Source of the DNA: Cronobacter sakazakii
Lineage (GTDB): Bacteria > Pseudomonadota > Gammaproteobacteria > Enterobacterales > Enterobacteriaceae
NCBI RefSeq assembly: GCF_000982825.1
Contig: NZ_CP011047.1
Span: 682,001-746,000 of the forward strand
Length of the DNA stretch: 64,000 nt
Direction of reading: 5' to 3'
Shown here: one piece after another, positions 40,411 to 48,412 of the stretch
Layout: every line of letters begins with the position of its first letter
How positions within the stretch are numbered: the first letter of the stretch is position 1
Made by a program: the position numbers and the translations under genes
Notes under the pieces: generated by a model
What the model saw: the letters and a program-made list of their open reading frames with translations, nothing else
What the model was told of the DNA's origin: nothing
Database searches by the model: none

Positions 40411-40709
40411 GCGGTGGGTGCGCTGCGCTTACCCACCCTACAAAATCACAAACCGCATCACACCGTTTTCTGCGGACTGCGGTGGGTGCGCTACGCTTAC
40501 CCACCCTACAAAACCACAAACCACACCATACCGTTTTTCGGTTTGCGGTGGGTGCGCTGCGCTTACCCACCCTACAAAACCATAAACCACACCATGCCTT
40601 TTTTCCGGGTTGCGGTGGGTGCGCTGCGCTTACCCACCCTACGAATGACCCACCCTACGCAACGCATAACTGGCCTTATCGTAGGGCGGGTAAGCGTCGC
40701 GCACCCGCC
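40411..40709. repeat. REP-like palindromic repeat array between dlhH and metE
   Basis: Four direct copies of a 31-base unit (GCGGTGGGTGCGCTGCGCTT then ACCCACCCTAC) start at 40411, 40479, 40545 and 40612. The spacing is 68, 66 and 67 bases and the spacers are themselves related (AAAACCACAAACCACACCAT type). A partial copy (CCCACCCTACGC) is at 40649 and one inverted, diverged copy (GTAGGGCGGGTAAGCG...) at 40681-40709. Each unit folds as GGTGGGT/ACCCACC. This is the layout of a bacterial interspersed mosaic element, placed between two convergent genes. Confidence 0.9.
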
Positions 40710-40721
40710 ATCACAAAACCG

Positions 40722-42983
40722 TTACGCCTGACGCAGGTTCTGCGCCGCTTTCACCATGTTGGCGAGCGCCGCGCGGGTCTCCGGCCAGCCGCGGGTTTTC
40801 AGGCCGCAATCCGGGTTCACCCACAAACGCTCCTGCGGAATGCGCTGCGCGGCTTTCTTCAGCAGCGCTTCAATCCACGCTACATCCGGCACGTTCGGCG
40901 AGTGGATATCATATACGCCCGGCCCGATTTCATTCGGGTATTCAAACTCCTCAAACGACTCCAGCAGCTCCATATCTGAACGTGACGTTTCGATGGTGAT
41001 CACGTCCGCATCCAGCGCGGCGATAGAATCCATGATGTCGTTGAACTCGCAATAGCACATATGAGTGTGGATCTGCGTGTCATCCTTCGCGACCGCCGCG
41101 TTCAGGCGGAACGCCTCCACGCCCCAGGCGAGATACGCGTCCCAGTCGCTGCGCTTGAGCGGCAACCCTTCACGCAGCGCCGGTTCGTCAATCTGAATAA
41201 TGCCGATGCCCGCGGCTTCGAGATCCGCCACTTCGTCACGCAGCGCCAGCGCAATCTGTTTGGCGATGGTTTCGCGCGAGACATCCTCACGCGGGAACGA
41301 CCAGCAGAGAATAGTCACCGGGCCGGTCAGCATGCCTTTCACCGGTTTGTCGGTCAGCGACTGCGCGTACTTCGCCCACTCGACGGTGATCGGCGCAGGG
41401 CGGCTGATGTCGCCGATAACCACCGGCGGCTTCACGCAGCGGGAGCCGTAGCTCTGCACCCAGCCGTTCTGGGTAAAGACAAAGCCATCAAGGTGCTCGC
41501 CGAAATACTCCACCATGTCGTTACGCTCGGCTTCGCCGTGCACCAGCACATCGAGACCCAGGCGCTCCTGTTCGGCAATAGCCTGCTTAATGTGTTCGGC
41601 GATACCGGTGCGGTAGTTCGCCGCATCGAGATTGCCCTTTTTGAAATCCAGGCGCAGGCCGCGAATTTCGGTCGTCTGCGGGAACGAGCCGATGGTGGTG
41701 GTCGGCCAGGCTGGCAGGTTAAAGCGGGCGCGCTGCGCTTCGGCGCGTACCGGGTACGCATGGGCGCGCTGGCTGTCCTGCGGCGTAATGGCCTTAAGGC
41801 GCTGTTCCACCGCCGGGTTATGTACGCGGGCCGAGTGTTTACGGGCCTGAATCGGCGCGCTCCACTGCTCGATTTTTGTTGTGTCGCCGCTGTTCAGCGC
41901 ATCGCGCAGCAGCGCCAGCTCTTCGCATTTTTGCAGCGCAAAGGCGAACCAGCTTTTCACTTCCGCATCCAGACGCGTTTCGACGCTCAGGTCGATAGGG
42001 CTGTGCAGCAGCGAGCAGGACGAGCCCACCCACAGTTCACGCTGGCTGGCGATCGCTTTCAGTTGCGCGTATTTCTCGGTGAGATCGGCGCGCCAGACGT
42101 TGCGGCCATTGATAACGCCTGCGGAGAGTAACCACTCCTGCGGCAGGCGGCGATGCAGTTCGTTGACATCGTCATGGCCGTGAACCAGATCGACATGCAG
42201 CCCCTGCACCGGCAGCGCGGTGATGGTATCGAGATTATCGGTCACGCCTTCAAAATAGGTGGTGAGCAGCAGTTTGGTCTGGCCTTTCAGCGCCTCGTAG
42301 GCCGGTTTAAACGCGTCCAGCCACGCCTGCGGCAGCTCCAGCACCAGCGCCGGTTCATCGATTTGCACCCACTGAATGCCACGTTTCGCAAGCTCGGCGA
42401 TCACCTGCTGGTAGACCGGCAGAATGTCGTTAAGCAGAGAAAGACGGTCAAATTGTTCACCCTTCACTTTGCCAAGCCACAGGTAAGTGACGGGCCCGAG
42501 CAGTACCGGTTTAACATGGTGACCAAGCGCCAGCGCTTCGTCGACTTCATCGAGCAGCTGCGTCCAGGTGAGGCTGAACTGCTGGCCTTTGGTGAATTCC
42601 GGCACCATGTAGTGATAGTTGGTGTTAAACCATTTGGTCATTTCAGCGGCGGCGGCAGGTTCGCCGGTCGGCGCGCGGCCACGACCGATGCGGAACAGCG
42701 TGTCGATATCCACCGTGCCGTCCGCATTTTGGTGGCGCGCCGGAACGTTGCCGAGCAGCAGACTGGTGGTGAGCACATGATCGTACCAGGCGAAATCGCC
42801 GACCGGCAGCAGATCGATGCCCGCCGCTTTTTGTTGTTCCCAGTGGCGGGCGCGCAGTTCGCGGCCCACCGCCAGTAATTCTTCACGGGTGCTTTTGCCC
42901 GCCCAGTAGCTCTCTTGCGCTTTTTTCAGCTCGCGACGCAGGCCGACGCGGGGAAAACCGAGGGTGTGGTTATGGATAGTCAT
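40722..42983 (-). CDS. metE: Cobalamin-independent methionine synthase
   Basis: Transfers a methyl group from methyl-tetrahydropteroyl-triglutamate to homocysteine; 753 residues, as in E. coli. Starts MTIHNHTLGFPRVGLRRELKKAQE. The zinc site is seen as HMCYCEFN, a downstream Glu in VITIETSRSD and the C-terminal Cys in VNPDCGLKTR. An abundant, slow enzyme controlled in enterics by MetJ and by MetR with homocysteine. Divergent from metR; the shared control region is unusual here because it contains an ERIC element. Confidence 0.98.
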   Translation of the reverse strand: MTIHNHTLGFPRVGLRRELKKAQESYWAGKSTREELLAVGRELRARHWEQQKAAGIDLLPVGDFAWYDHVLTTSLLLGNVPARHQNADGTVDIDTLFRIGRGRAPTGEPAAAAEMTKWFNTNYHYMVPEFTKGQQFSLTWTQLLDEVDEALALGHHVKPVLLGPVTYLWLGKVKGEQFDRLSLLNDILPVYQQVIAELAKRGIQWVQIDEPALVLELPQAWLDAFKPAYEALKGQTKLLLTTYFEGVTDNLDTITALPVQGLHVDLVHGHDDVNELHRRLPQEWLLSAGVINGRNVWRADLTEKYAQLKAIASQRELWVGSSCSLLHSPIDLSVETRLDAEVKSWFAFALQKCEELALLRDALNSGDTTKIEQWSAPIQARKHSARVHNPAVEQRLKAITPQDSQRAHAYPVRAEAQRARFNLPAWPTTTIGSFPQTTEIRGLRLDFKKGNLDAANYRTGIAEHIKQAIAEQERLGLDVLVHGEAERNDMVEYFGEHLDGFVFTQNGWVQSYGSRCVKPPVVIGDISRPAPITVEWAKYAQSLTDKPVKGMLTGPVTILCWSFPREDVSRETIAKQIALALRDEVADLEAAGIGIIQIDEPALREGLPLKRSDWDAYLAWGVEAFRLNAAVAKDDTQIHTHMCYCEFNDIMDSIAALDADVITIETSRSDMELLESFEEFEYPNEIGPGVYDIHSPNVPDVAWIEALLKKAAQRIPQERLWVNPDCGLKTRGWPETRAALANMVKAAQNLRQA

Positions 42984-43079
42984 GATGTTCTGCCTCTCTT
43001 AAGAAGGAATCCCGTGTCAGGAGATGAATCTGTTCGTTTTATCTGCTCGTCTAATTAATTAATCCGTATGTATTTCGGA

Positions 43080-43098
43080 TTCTCCCCGAGGGGGAGAA
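43080..43098 (-). other. Hairpin in the metE upstream region
   Basis: TTCTCCCC (43080-43087) pairs with GGGGAGAA (43091-43098), 3-base loop, without a T-run. It lies just beside the ERIC element, in what would be the metE leader. Confidence 0.55.
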
Positions 43099-43104
43099 CT
43101 CTAA

Positions 43105-43211
43105 ATAATTCGGCTTGCAGAAAGGCGGCGACGCAGCGAGTCCCCAGGAGCTTACTCCAGTAAGTGACTGGGGCGAGCGAGGAAAGCCAACGCATCTGCA
43201 AGTCGAATTAT
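43105..43211. repeat. ERIC (intergenic repeat unit) in the metE-metR control region
   Basis: About 107 bases bounded by imperfect inverted ends, ATAATTCGGCTTGCAG and CTGCAAGTCGAATTAT. The centre contains AGTCCCCAGGAGCTTAC and AGTAAGTGACTGGGGCGAGCG, which match the conserved ERIC core used for ERIC typing. It is slightly shorter than the usual 127-base form. Non-coding and mobilised in trans, if at all. Confidence 0.88.
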
Positions 43212-43212
43212 G

Positions 43213-43236
43213 ACGAGTTTGGACGTCCAGATGTTT
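43213..43236. promoter_or_regulatory. Possible MetJ (met box) operator for metR/metE
   Basis: Adjacent 8-base units ACGAGTTT, GGACGTCC and AGATGTTT resemble tandem met boxes (consensus AGACGTCT). They lie between the ERIC element and metR. TATATT at 43262-43267 may be the metR -10. Assigned from consensus only. Confidence 0.5.
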
Positions 43237-43307
43237 ACACATCCATAATTGGCAGTTACTGTATATTCCTCAAGCGCAAATTATTCATGCTGAAGTGAAG
43301 GACATTC

Positions 43308-44261
43308 ATGATCGAGATAAAACACCTGCGAACGCTTCAGGCGCTGCGTAATTGCGGCTCACTGGCGGCGGCGGCGGCATCGCTGCATCAGACCCAATCC
43401 GCGCTTTCACACCAGTTCAGCGATCTGGAGCAGCGCCTCGGCTTCCGATTATTCGTGCGTAAGAGCCAGCCGCTGCGCTTCACGCCGCAGGGCGAGATCC
43501 TGTTGCAGCTGGCAGCCCAGGTGCTACCGCAGATAAGCCGCGCATTGCAGGCGTGCAATGAACCGCAACAGACCCGCCTGCGCATCGCGATTGAGTGTCA
43601 TAGCTGTATTCAGTGGCTGGCCCCGGCGCTGGAGGCGTTTCGTAAACGCTGGCCGCAGGTGGAGATGGATTTCAAATCGGGCGTGACGTTTGATCCGCAG
43701 CCTGCGCTGCAACAGGACGAGCTCGATCTGGTGCTGACGTCAGACATTCTGCCGCGCAGCGGCCTGCACTATTCGCCGATGTTTGATTTTGAAGTGCGTC
43801 TGGTGGTGGCGCCCGATCATCCGCTGGCGACCAAAACGCAGGTGACGCCGGAGGATTTCGCCAGCGAAACTTTGCTGATTTACCCGGTGCAGCGCAGTCG
43901 TCTCGACGTCTGGCGTCACTTTTTACAGCCGGCGGGCGTCAGCCCGACGCTAAAAAGCGTGGATAATACGCTGCTGCTTATCCAGATGGTGTCGGCGCGC
44001 ATGGGCATCGCCGCGCTGCCGCACTGGGTGGTGGAGAATTTCGAGCGTCAGGGGCTGGTGGTCACACGTGCGCTGGGCGAAGGATTATGGAGCCGGCTGT
44101 ACGCTGCGGTGCGCGATGGCGAGCAGCGTCAGCCGGTGACGGAGGCGTTTATTCAGCAGGCGCGTCAGCACGCCTGTGATTCGCTGCCGTTTGTGCGGAG
44201 CGCGGCGCGACCCAGCGTCGGTGGACCCACAGAGAAGCCACTATCACCGCTCCCCCAATGA
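43308..44261 (+). CDS. metR: LysR-type regulator of methionine genes MetR
   Basis: Activates metE and other methionine and glycine genes with homocysteine as co-effector; 317 residues, as in E. coli. N-terminal winged helix LRTLQALRNCGSLAAAAASL and HQTQSALSHQFSDLEQRLGF, then the effector-binding domain (IAIECHSCIQWLAPALEAF). A MetR-like site TGAAGGACATTCA (43296-43308) sits over its own start, fitting autoregulation. The 3' end overlaps yigM on the opposite strand by 113 bases. Confidence 0.96.
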   Translation: MIEIKHLRTLQALRNCGSLAAAAASLHQTQSALSHQFSDLEQRLGFRLFVRKSQPLRFTPQGEILLQLAAQVLPQISRALQACNEPQQTRLRIAIECHSCIQWLAPALEAFRKRWPQVEMDFKSGVTFDPQPALQQDELDLVLTSDILPRSGLHYSPMFDFEVRLVVAPDHPLATKTQVTPEDFASETLLIYPVQRSRLDVWRHFLQPAGVSPTLKSVDNTLLLIQMVSARMGIAALPHWVVENFERQGLVVTRALGEGLWSRLYAAVRDGEQRQPVTEAFIQQARQHACDSLPFVRSAARPSVGGPTEKPLSPLPQ

Positions 44262-45048
44262 TAAAGCTCGGCCAGTGGGGCTGCTGCTGCCAGATGGCGA
44301 GGTTAACCAGCAGCCCGGCGGGCACATGCATGTTATTCATGATGCCGAGCGTACCGGCGTCCACCTGCGTGGCACCATAGTTCCACATAAAGTAGCCAAG
44401 CCCCGAGGCCGCCACGCCAAGCCACACCAGAATGCCCCATTGCAGGCCGGTGGTCGGCAGTTTCTGTGGGTTGCCGAGCGCGAACCAGGCGATTACCGCC
44501 ACCACGAACGCGCCGAGATAGAACCACGAAAACGCGCTGTGCTGCGGCATCGGATGCGTCTCCATCAGGCGCTTATAGCCCACCATACCGATAGCGAAGC
44601 TGATATTCGCCAGCTGTACCAGCAGCAGCCCGGTCCAGAAGTGATCGCTCACTTTGTCATAGCGAATAATCGCCGCGCCGATGACCGCAAGCCCGGCGCT
44701 TAATGCATAGCCCCAGCGCAGCCGACGGCGGCTCAGCAGATCGTAAATCAGCGTGATATAGAGCGGCGTAAGCACCGTAAACAGCAGGAACTCCGAGACG
44801 GTCAGATAGAGATACGCCCGGAAACTCAGCAGGTACGTCACGCCCAGCTGCAGTGCGCCCACCACCATATAGAGCGCCAGCGTCTTCAGGCTCTGCCCGC
44901 GCGCGCGTAAGAAAGGCAGGAAAACCAGCGCCGCCAGCCCGACGCGCATCAACACTGAGAAGTAGCTGTCTACATGGCCCGCCAGGTATTCGCCAATCAG
45001 GCTAAAAGAGAACGCCCACAGGATAGTGGTGATGATAAGTAACGCCAC
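44149..45048 (-). CDS. yigM: EamA-family transporter, probable biotin importer YigM
   Basis: Ten-helix drug/metabolite-family transporter; the E. coli orthologue imports biotin. I chose a GTG at 45048 (V-ALLIITTILWAFSFSLIG, 299 residues, the E. coli length) rather than upstream ATG codons. The -10 sequence TACAAT at 45085-45080 would place the transcript start near 45073, downstream of those ATGs. Conserved ATQVDAGTLGIMNNMHVPAG near the C terminus. Its last 113 bases are antisense to the end of metR. Confidence 0.9.
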   Translation of the reverse strand: MALLIITTILWAFSFSLIGEYLAGHVDSYFSVLMRVGLAALVFLPFLRARGQSLKTLALYMVVGALQLGVTYLLSFRAYLYLTVSEFLLFTVLTPLYITLIYDLLSRRRLRWGYALSAGLAVIGAAIIRYDKVSDHFWTGLLLVQLANISFAIGMVGYKRLMETHPMPQHSAFSWFYLGAFVVAVIAWFALGNPQKLPTTGLQWGILVWLGVAASGLGYFMWNYGATQVDAGTLGIMNNMHVPAGLLVNLAIWQQQPHWPSFIIGGAVIVASLWVHRRWVAPRSAQTAANHRRADAPAE

Positions 45049-45119
45049 AATGATCATCTCAACAGAAAACAAGACGGGCATTGTAGCGAAGGCGCTGGCG
45101 AAAAGTTGCACTATTTGGT

Positions 45120-45150
45120 TGACAAGTGGTTATCGATAAACCACTTGTCA
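45120..45150. other. Long perfect hairpin between yigM and yigL
   Basis: TGACAAGTGGTT (45120-45131) pairs with AACCACTTGTCA (45139-45150): 12 bp, loop ATCGATA. It lies 9 bases past the yigL stop and has no T-run on either strand. Possibly an RNA-stabilising 3' end for pldB-yigL or a protein site. Confidence 0.6.
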
Positions 45151-45159
45151 CCCGGATGG

Positions 45160-45960
45160 TTAATCCAGAAACAGTTTACGCAGGTAGTGTGGAACGGCAT
45201 CTTCAGCGTTAGTGCCGATGACTTCCAGCTCCGGCAGCAGATCTTTCAGGCGCTGGTGGGCATTGCCCATGATGCAGCCTTTGCCCGCCATGGAGAGCAT
45301 CTCCGCGTCGTTCATCCCGTCGCCAAACGCGATGCAGGACTCCAGCCCAAAGCCCATCGCTTTGGCAACCGCCTCCAGCGCGTGGCCTTTGGAGACGCCG
45401 CCCGCCATCACTTCAAGGCAGGTGAGAGTCGAAAAGCTCACGTTAACACGATCGCCCCAGCGGGCGTTGATGGCCTGCTCCAGCGGCAGCAGCTTTTCGT
45501 GAACGTCGCAGGTGAAGAAGACTTTGCTGACGCCCTGCGGCTCCAGCAGCGCCGGTTCAAAGAGCGAATATTTAAAAACCGCTTCTTTAAAATATTTCAA
45601 CTCGTCCGGGCGCTCGCGGCTCATAAACCATTCGTCGTCGCGATAGACGTTAGTGATGATATCGGGGTTATCGCGCACCACGCCGAACAGATCGGCGGCG
45701 ATGTCGGTATCAAGGTTATGGGTAAACACCAGATTGCCGTCGGTGTCGTGCACCCGCGCGCCGTTGGAGGTGATCATATAAGCCTTGATCTCAAGGCCGT
45801 CACGGATCTGGCCGACGTCGATATGGTGGCGGCCGGTGGCGAAGACAAAGTTCACGCCGCGGGCAGTCAGTAATTTGAGCGTTTGTTTGGCAAACGGCGT
45901 CAGTGCATGGTCAGGGGCTAAGAGTGTGCCGTCTAAATCAGACGCAACGACCTGATACAT
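45160..45960 (-). CDS. yigL: HAD-family pyridoxal/sugar phosphatase YigL
   Basis: Cof-type haloacid dehalogenase phosphatase; the E. coli and Salmonella enzyme dephosphorylates accumulated sugar phosphates and pyridoxal phosphate. 266 residues from MYQVVASDLDGTLLAPDH; the open frame upstream is not family-like. Motif I DLDGTLL, motif II TSNGA, motif IV GDGMNDAEML. It follows pldB by 49 bases. In Salmonella the sRNA SgrS stabilises yigL from the pldB-yigL message; conservation here is plausible but unseen. Confidence 0.95.
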   Translation of the reverse strand: MYQVVASDLDGTLLAPDHALTPFAKQTLKLLTARGVNFVFATGRHHIDVGQIRDGLEIKAYMITSNGARVHDTDGNLVFTHNLDTDIAADLFGVVRDNPDIITNVYRDDEWFMSRERPDELKYFKEAVFKYSLFEPALLEPQGVSKVFFTCDVHEKLLPLEQAINARWGDRVNVSFSTLTCLEVMAGGVSKGHALEAVAKAMGFGLESCIAFGDGMNDAEMLSMAGKGCIMGNAHQRLKDLLPELEVIGTNAEDAVPHYLRKLFLD

Positions 45961-46009
45961 AATAAAAACAACCTCTGGTGGAGCGACCGAACGCTCCGGT
46001 CGCGAGTAA

Positions 46010-47002
46010 TCAGTTATGCTCGTCGAAAAAATCGACAATGGCATTCAGCGCTTCGGCGCGCATAGCGTCCTGCTCAAACAGGATCTCATGGTACGCACCT
46101 TTGATGACGTAGGGTTTACCCCCCCAACACGGGTGGCCCGCCGCGGCGCGAAGTTCACAGAAGCGGTCGTGCGAGCGGTTATCCACCACACGTTCCAGCT
46201 CTGCCTGGAGTAACAATAGCGGCGTGGTGCTGTCGGTGGCCCCCGCCAGCACCTGTTCTCCTGCCTGGATGCCTTCCCGCACCCAGTGATACGTAGGCCC
46301 GCCGACGCGCAGCTGCGGTTCATCGGCGTAAAAACGCAAATTGCGCCGGTAGCGCTCGTGGCTGTGCGTCAGCATGTTGAGACTAAAGGGCAGCGGTCGC
46401 CAGCGCCCGGTGCCGATAGCGTAACCATCGCGCAGCGACGGATACTCTTCCGCCCAGTCGAGGATCGAGCGCAGCATCCAGTCCGGGAGGCGGATAATAA
46501 TGCCGAACATCGGCGCGCAGAGCGCCACGGCATCAAACGCTTTTGGGTTACGCAGCAGAAACAGCGTGCCAATCGCGCCCCCCATCGAATGCGCCAGCAG
46601 ATAGCGTTTCCGCCACGGGCCGGTCGCCACCTCCTGCTGCCAGAAACGTTCGAAATCATCGACATAATCGCTGAAATTCACCACGTGGCCGCGGTGGGTA
46701 TCTTCCAGCAACCGCCCGGAGCGCCCCTGCCCGCGGTGGTCGATAATCAGCACATCAAACCCGCAGTGGAACAGATCGTATGCCAGTTCCGCATACTTAA
46801 CGTAGGTTTCGATGCGGCCGGGGCAGACGACGATAACGCGATCGTGGTTTTCCGCACGAAAACGCACAAAGCGCACCGGAATATCATCCACGCCCAAAAA
46901 CTCATCTTCTTCGCGCTGTTGCCAGAAATCTGTCAGCGCACCCATGGTGAACGCCGCGAATCCGGCTTCCCGTGAAAACCAACTGTTCCTGTGTCTGGTC
47001 AT
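46010..47002 (-). CDS. pldB: Lysophospholipase L2
   Basis: Inner-membrane-associated alpha/beta hydrolase removing the acyl chain from lysophospholipids; 330 residues. I chose MTRHRNSWFSREAGFAAFTMG at 47002 behind AAGGACC; an ATG 19 codons upstream has no such site. Nucleophile elbow AHSMGGAIGT and the final His in GAYHEILFE; IIDHRGQGRSGR near residue 91. The C terminus ends at FFDEHN, about ten residues shorter than E. coli. Operon with yigL, divergent from rhtB. Confidence 0.95.
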   Translation of the reverse strand: MTRHRNSWFSREAGFAAFTMGALTDFWQQREEDEFLGVDDIPVRFVRFRAENHDRVIVVCPGRIETYVKYAELAYDLFHCGFDVLIIDHRGQGRSGRLLEDTHRGHVVNFSDYVDDFERFWQQEVATGPWRKRYLLAHSMGGAIGTLFLLRNPKAFDAVALCAPMFGIIIRLPDWMLRSILDWAEEYPSLRDGYAIGTGRWRPLPFSLNMLTHSHERYRRNLRFYADEPQLRVGGPTYHWVREGIQAGEQVLAGATDSTTPLLLLQAELERVVDNRSHDRFCELRAAAGHPCWGGKPYVIKGAYHEILFEQDAMRAEALNAIVDFFDEHN

Positions 47003-47111
47003 GGTCCTTATTGCTCCGCATCCACGCCTGTCCGGGCTTTTTTGTGATTCGTAGCACATACCTCAACAATAGCGTATTGTGGCATAAAAGTGCGCAATCA
47101 GGGAGCTTCGC

Positions 47112-47732
47112 ATGACCTTCGAGTGGTGGTGTACCTACCTTCTGACGACCCTTATTCTCAGCCTCTCGCCGGGTTCTGGCGCCATCAACACGATGAGCAC
47201 CGCCATCAGCCACGGCTATCGCGGCGCAGCGGCGTCCATCGCCGGGCTACAGGCCGGTCTTGCGCTGCATATCGTGCTGGTTGGTATTGGTTTAGGCGCG
47301 CTCTTCTCCCGCTCCCTGATGGCTTTTGAAATCCTGAAATGGGCGGGTGCCGCGTACCTTATCTGGCTTGGCATTCAGCAGTGGCGCGCGGCGGGCGCCA
47401 TCGATCTCAACGCGCTCGCGCAGAGCCAGCCGCGCAGCAGACTGTTTAAACGCGCGGTGTTTGTGAATCTCACCAACCCGAAAAGCATCGTGTTTCTCGC
47501 CGCGCTCTTTCCGCAGTTTATCGTGCCGCATCAGCCGCAGGCGATGCAGTATGTGGTGCTCGGGGTAACGACTATCGTGGTGGATATCATCGTGATGATT
47601 GGCTACGCGACGCTTGCAACAAGGATTCGCGGCTGGATCAAAGGCCCGCATCAGATGAAGGCCTTAAATAAAATCTTTGGTTCGCTGTTTATGCTGATTG
47701 GCGCGCTGCTTGCCACCGCGCGCCGCGCCTGA
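47112..47732 (+). CDS. rhtB: Homoserine/homoserine lactone exporter RhtB
   Basis: LysE-family exporter of homoserine and its lactone; 206 residues, as in E. coli. Starts MTFEWWCTYLLTTLILSLSP behind GGGAG. Family signature SPGSGAINTMS and VFVNLTNPKSIVFLAALFPQF. Its stop codon directly abuts the stop of the convergent paralogue rhtC, leaving no room for a separate terminator. Confidence 0.96.
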   Translation: MTFEWWCTYLLTTLILSLSPGSGAINTMSTAISHGYRGAAASIAGLQAGLALHIVLVGIGLGALFSRSLMAFEILKWAGAAYLIWLGIQQWRAAGAIDLNALAQSQPRSRLFKRAVFVNLTNPKSIVFLAALFPQFIVPHQPQAMQYVVLGVTTIVVDIIVMIGYATLATRIRGWIKGPHQMKALNKIFGSLFMLIGALLATARRA

Positions 47733-48353
47733 TTAGCGAGAGATAATGAGATGAATGCCGAAGCCGGTGAACAGCGCGCCGGCGGTGCCGTCGATCCACT
47801 TCGCCAGACGCTGATAACCCTGGCGCATTTTCGGCAGCGCAAAGACGCTCGCCACCAGCGCAAACCACGCGAAAGTCTCCAGCGCTATCAGCACGAAAAT
47901 GCCCCAACGCGCGCTGGTGCCGACGCTGTCGCTGACAAACAGTGAAAAAACGCTGCCGAAGTAGATAACCGCTTTCGGGTTCGCCAGGTTGGTCAACATT
48001 CCTTTCAGAAAACTGCGCCCGCGCGCCGCCAGCTCAACTTGCGGCGTCTCGCCCGTCGGCGCACTTTTCTTCAGCGCGCCGCGCAGCATCTGATACCCCA
48101 TCCAGCACAGATAAAGCCCGCCGCCCACCACAATAATGTTATGCAGCCAGGCCATTTTTTCGAGGATCAGGTGCAGGCCGAGCAGCGCCACGCCGGACCA
48201 CACCATGACGCCTGCGGTAATGCCCAGCACGCCCATCAGCGCCTCTTTGCGCGAGCGGCTGGCCGCCGTTTGCGAGACAAAAAAGAAGTCGGGGCCGGGG
48301 CTTGCCAGCGCCACCAGATGTACCATCGCGACGGTAAAGAACAGCGTTAACAT
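47733..48353 (-). CDS. rhtC: Threonine exporter RhtC
   Basis: LysE-family exporter of threonine; 206 residues, as in E. coli. Signature ASPGPDFFFVSQTAASRSRK, and TNLANPKAVIYFGSVFSLF. It and rhtB are paralogues facing each other, the usual enteric layout, but with zero intergenic bases here. Confidence 0.96.
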   Translation of the reverse strand: MLTLFFTVAMVHLVALASPGPDFFFVSQTAASRSRKEALMGVLGITAGVMVWSGVALLGLHLILEKMAWLHNIIVVGGGLYLCWMGYQMLRGALKKSAPTGETPQVELAARGRSFLKGMLTNLANPKAVIYFGSVFSLFVSDSVGTSARWGIFVLIALETFAWFALVASVFALPKMRQGYQRLAKWIDGTAGALFTGFGIHLIISR

Positions 48354-48412
48354 AGAGGTTTGCCAGGTCAGAATCAGAGAACATTCATCCTGGCATGTTT
48401 GGGCGGGGCTGA

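Noticed and set aside
40411..40642. Possible CRISPR array (regular repeats with about 36-base spacers)
   Set aside because: The spacers are related to each other rather than unique, there are only four full copies, no cas genes are present, and the repeat is a REP-type palindrome.
40188..40979. Open frames with repeated peptides (ALRLPTLQNHKP type) in the dlhH-metE gap
   Set aside because: The peptide repeats are translations of the palindromic DNA array; no start signal or family fits.
42984..43307. Riboswitch (cobalamin or SAM type) upstream of metE
   Set aside because: I see no B12-box or SAM-box core; enterics control metE by MetJ and MetR, and the structured part here is the ERIC element.
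47031..47048. GCCTGTCCGGGC then TTTTTT on the plus strand before rhtB, resembling a terminator
   Set aside because: Only three or four base pairs can form and no plus-strand gene lies upstream.
48361..48395. Inverted repeat TGCCAGG...CCTGGCA between rhtC and recQ
   Set aside because: The 21-base loop and lack of a T-run make it a weak hairpin; no known operator matches.
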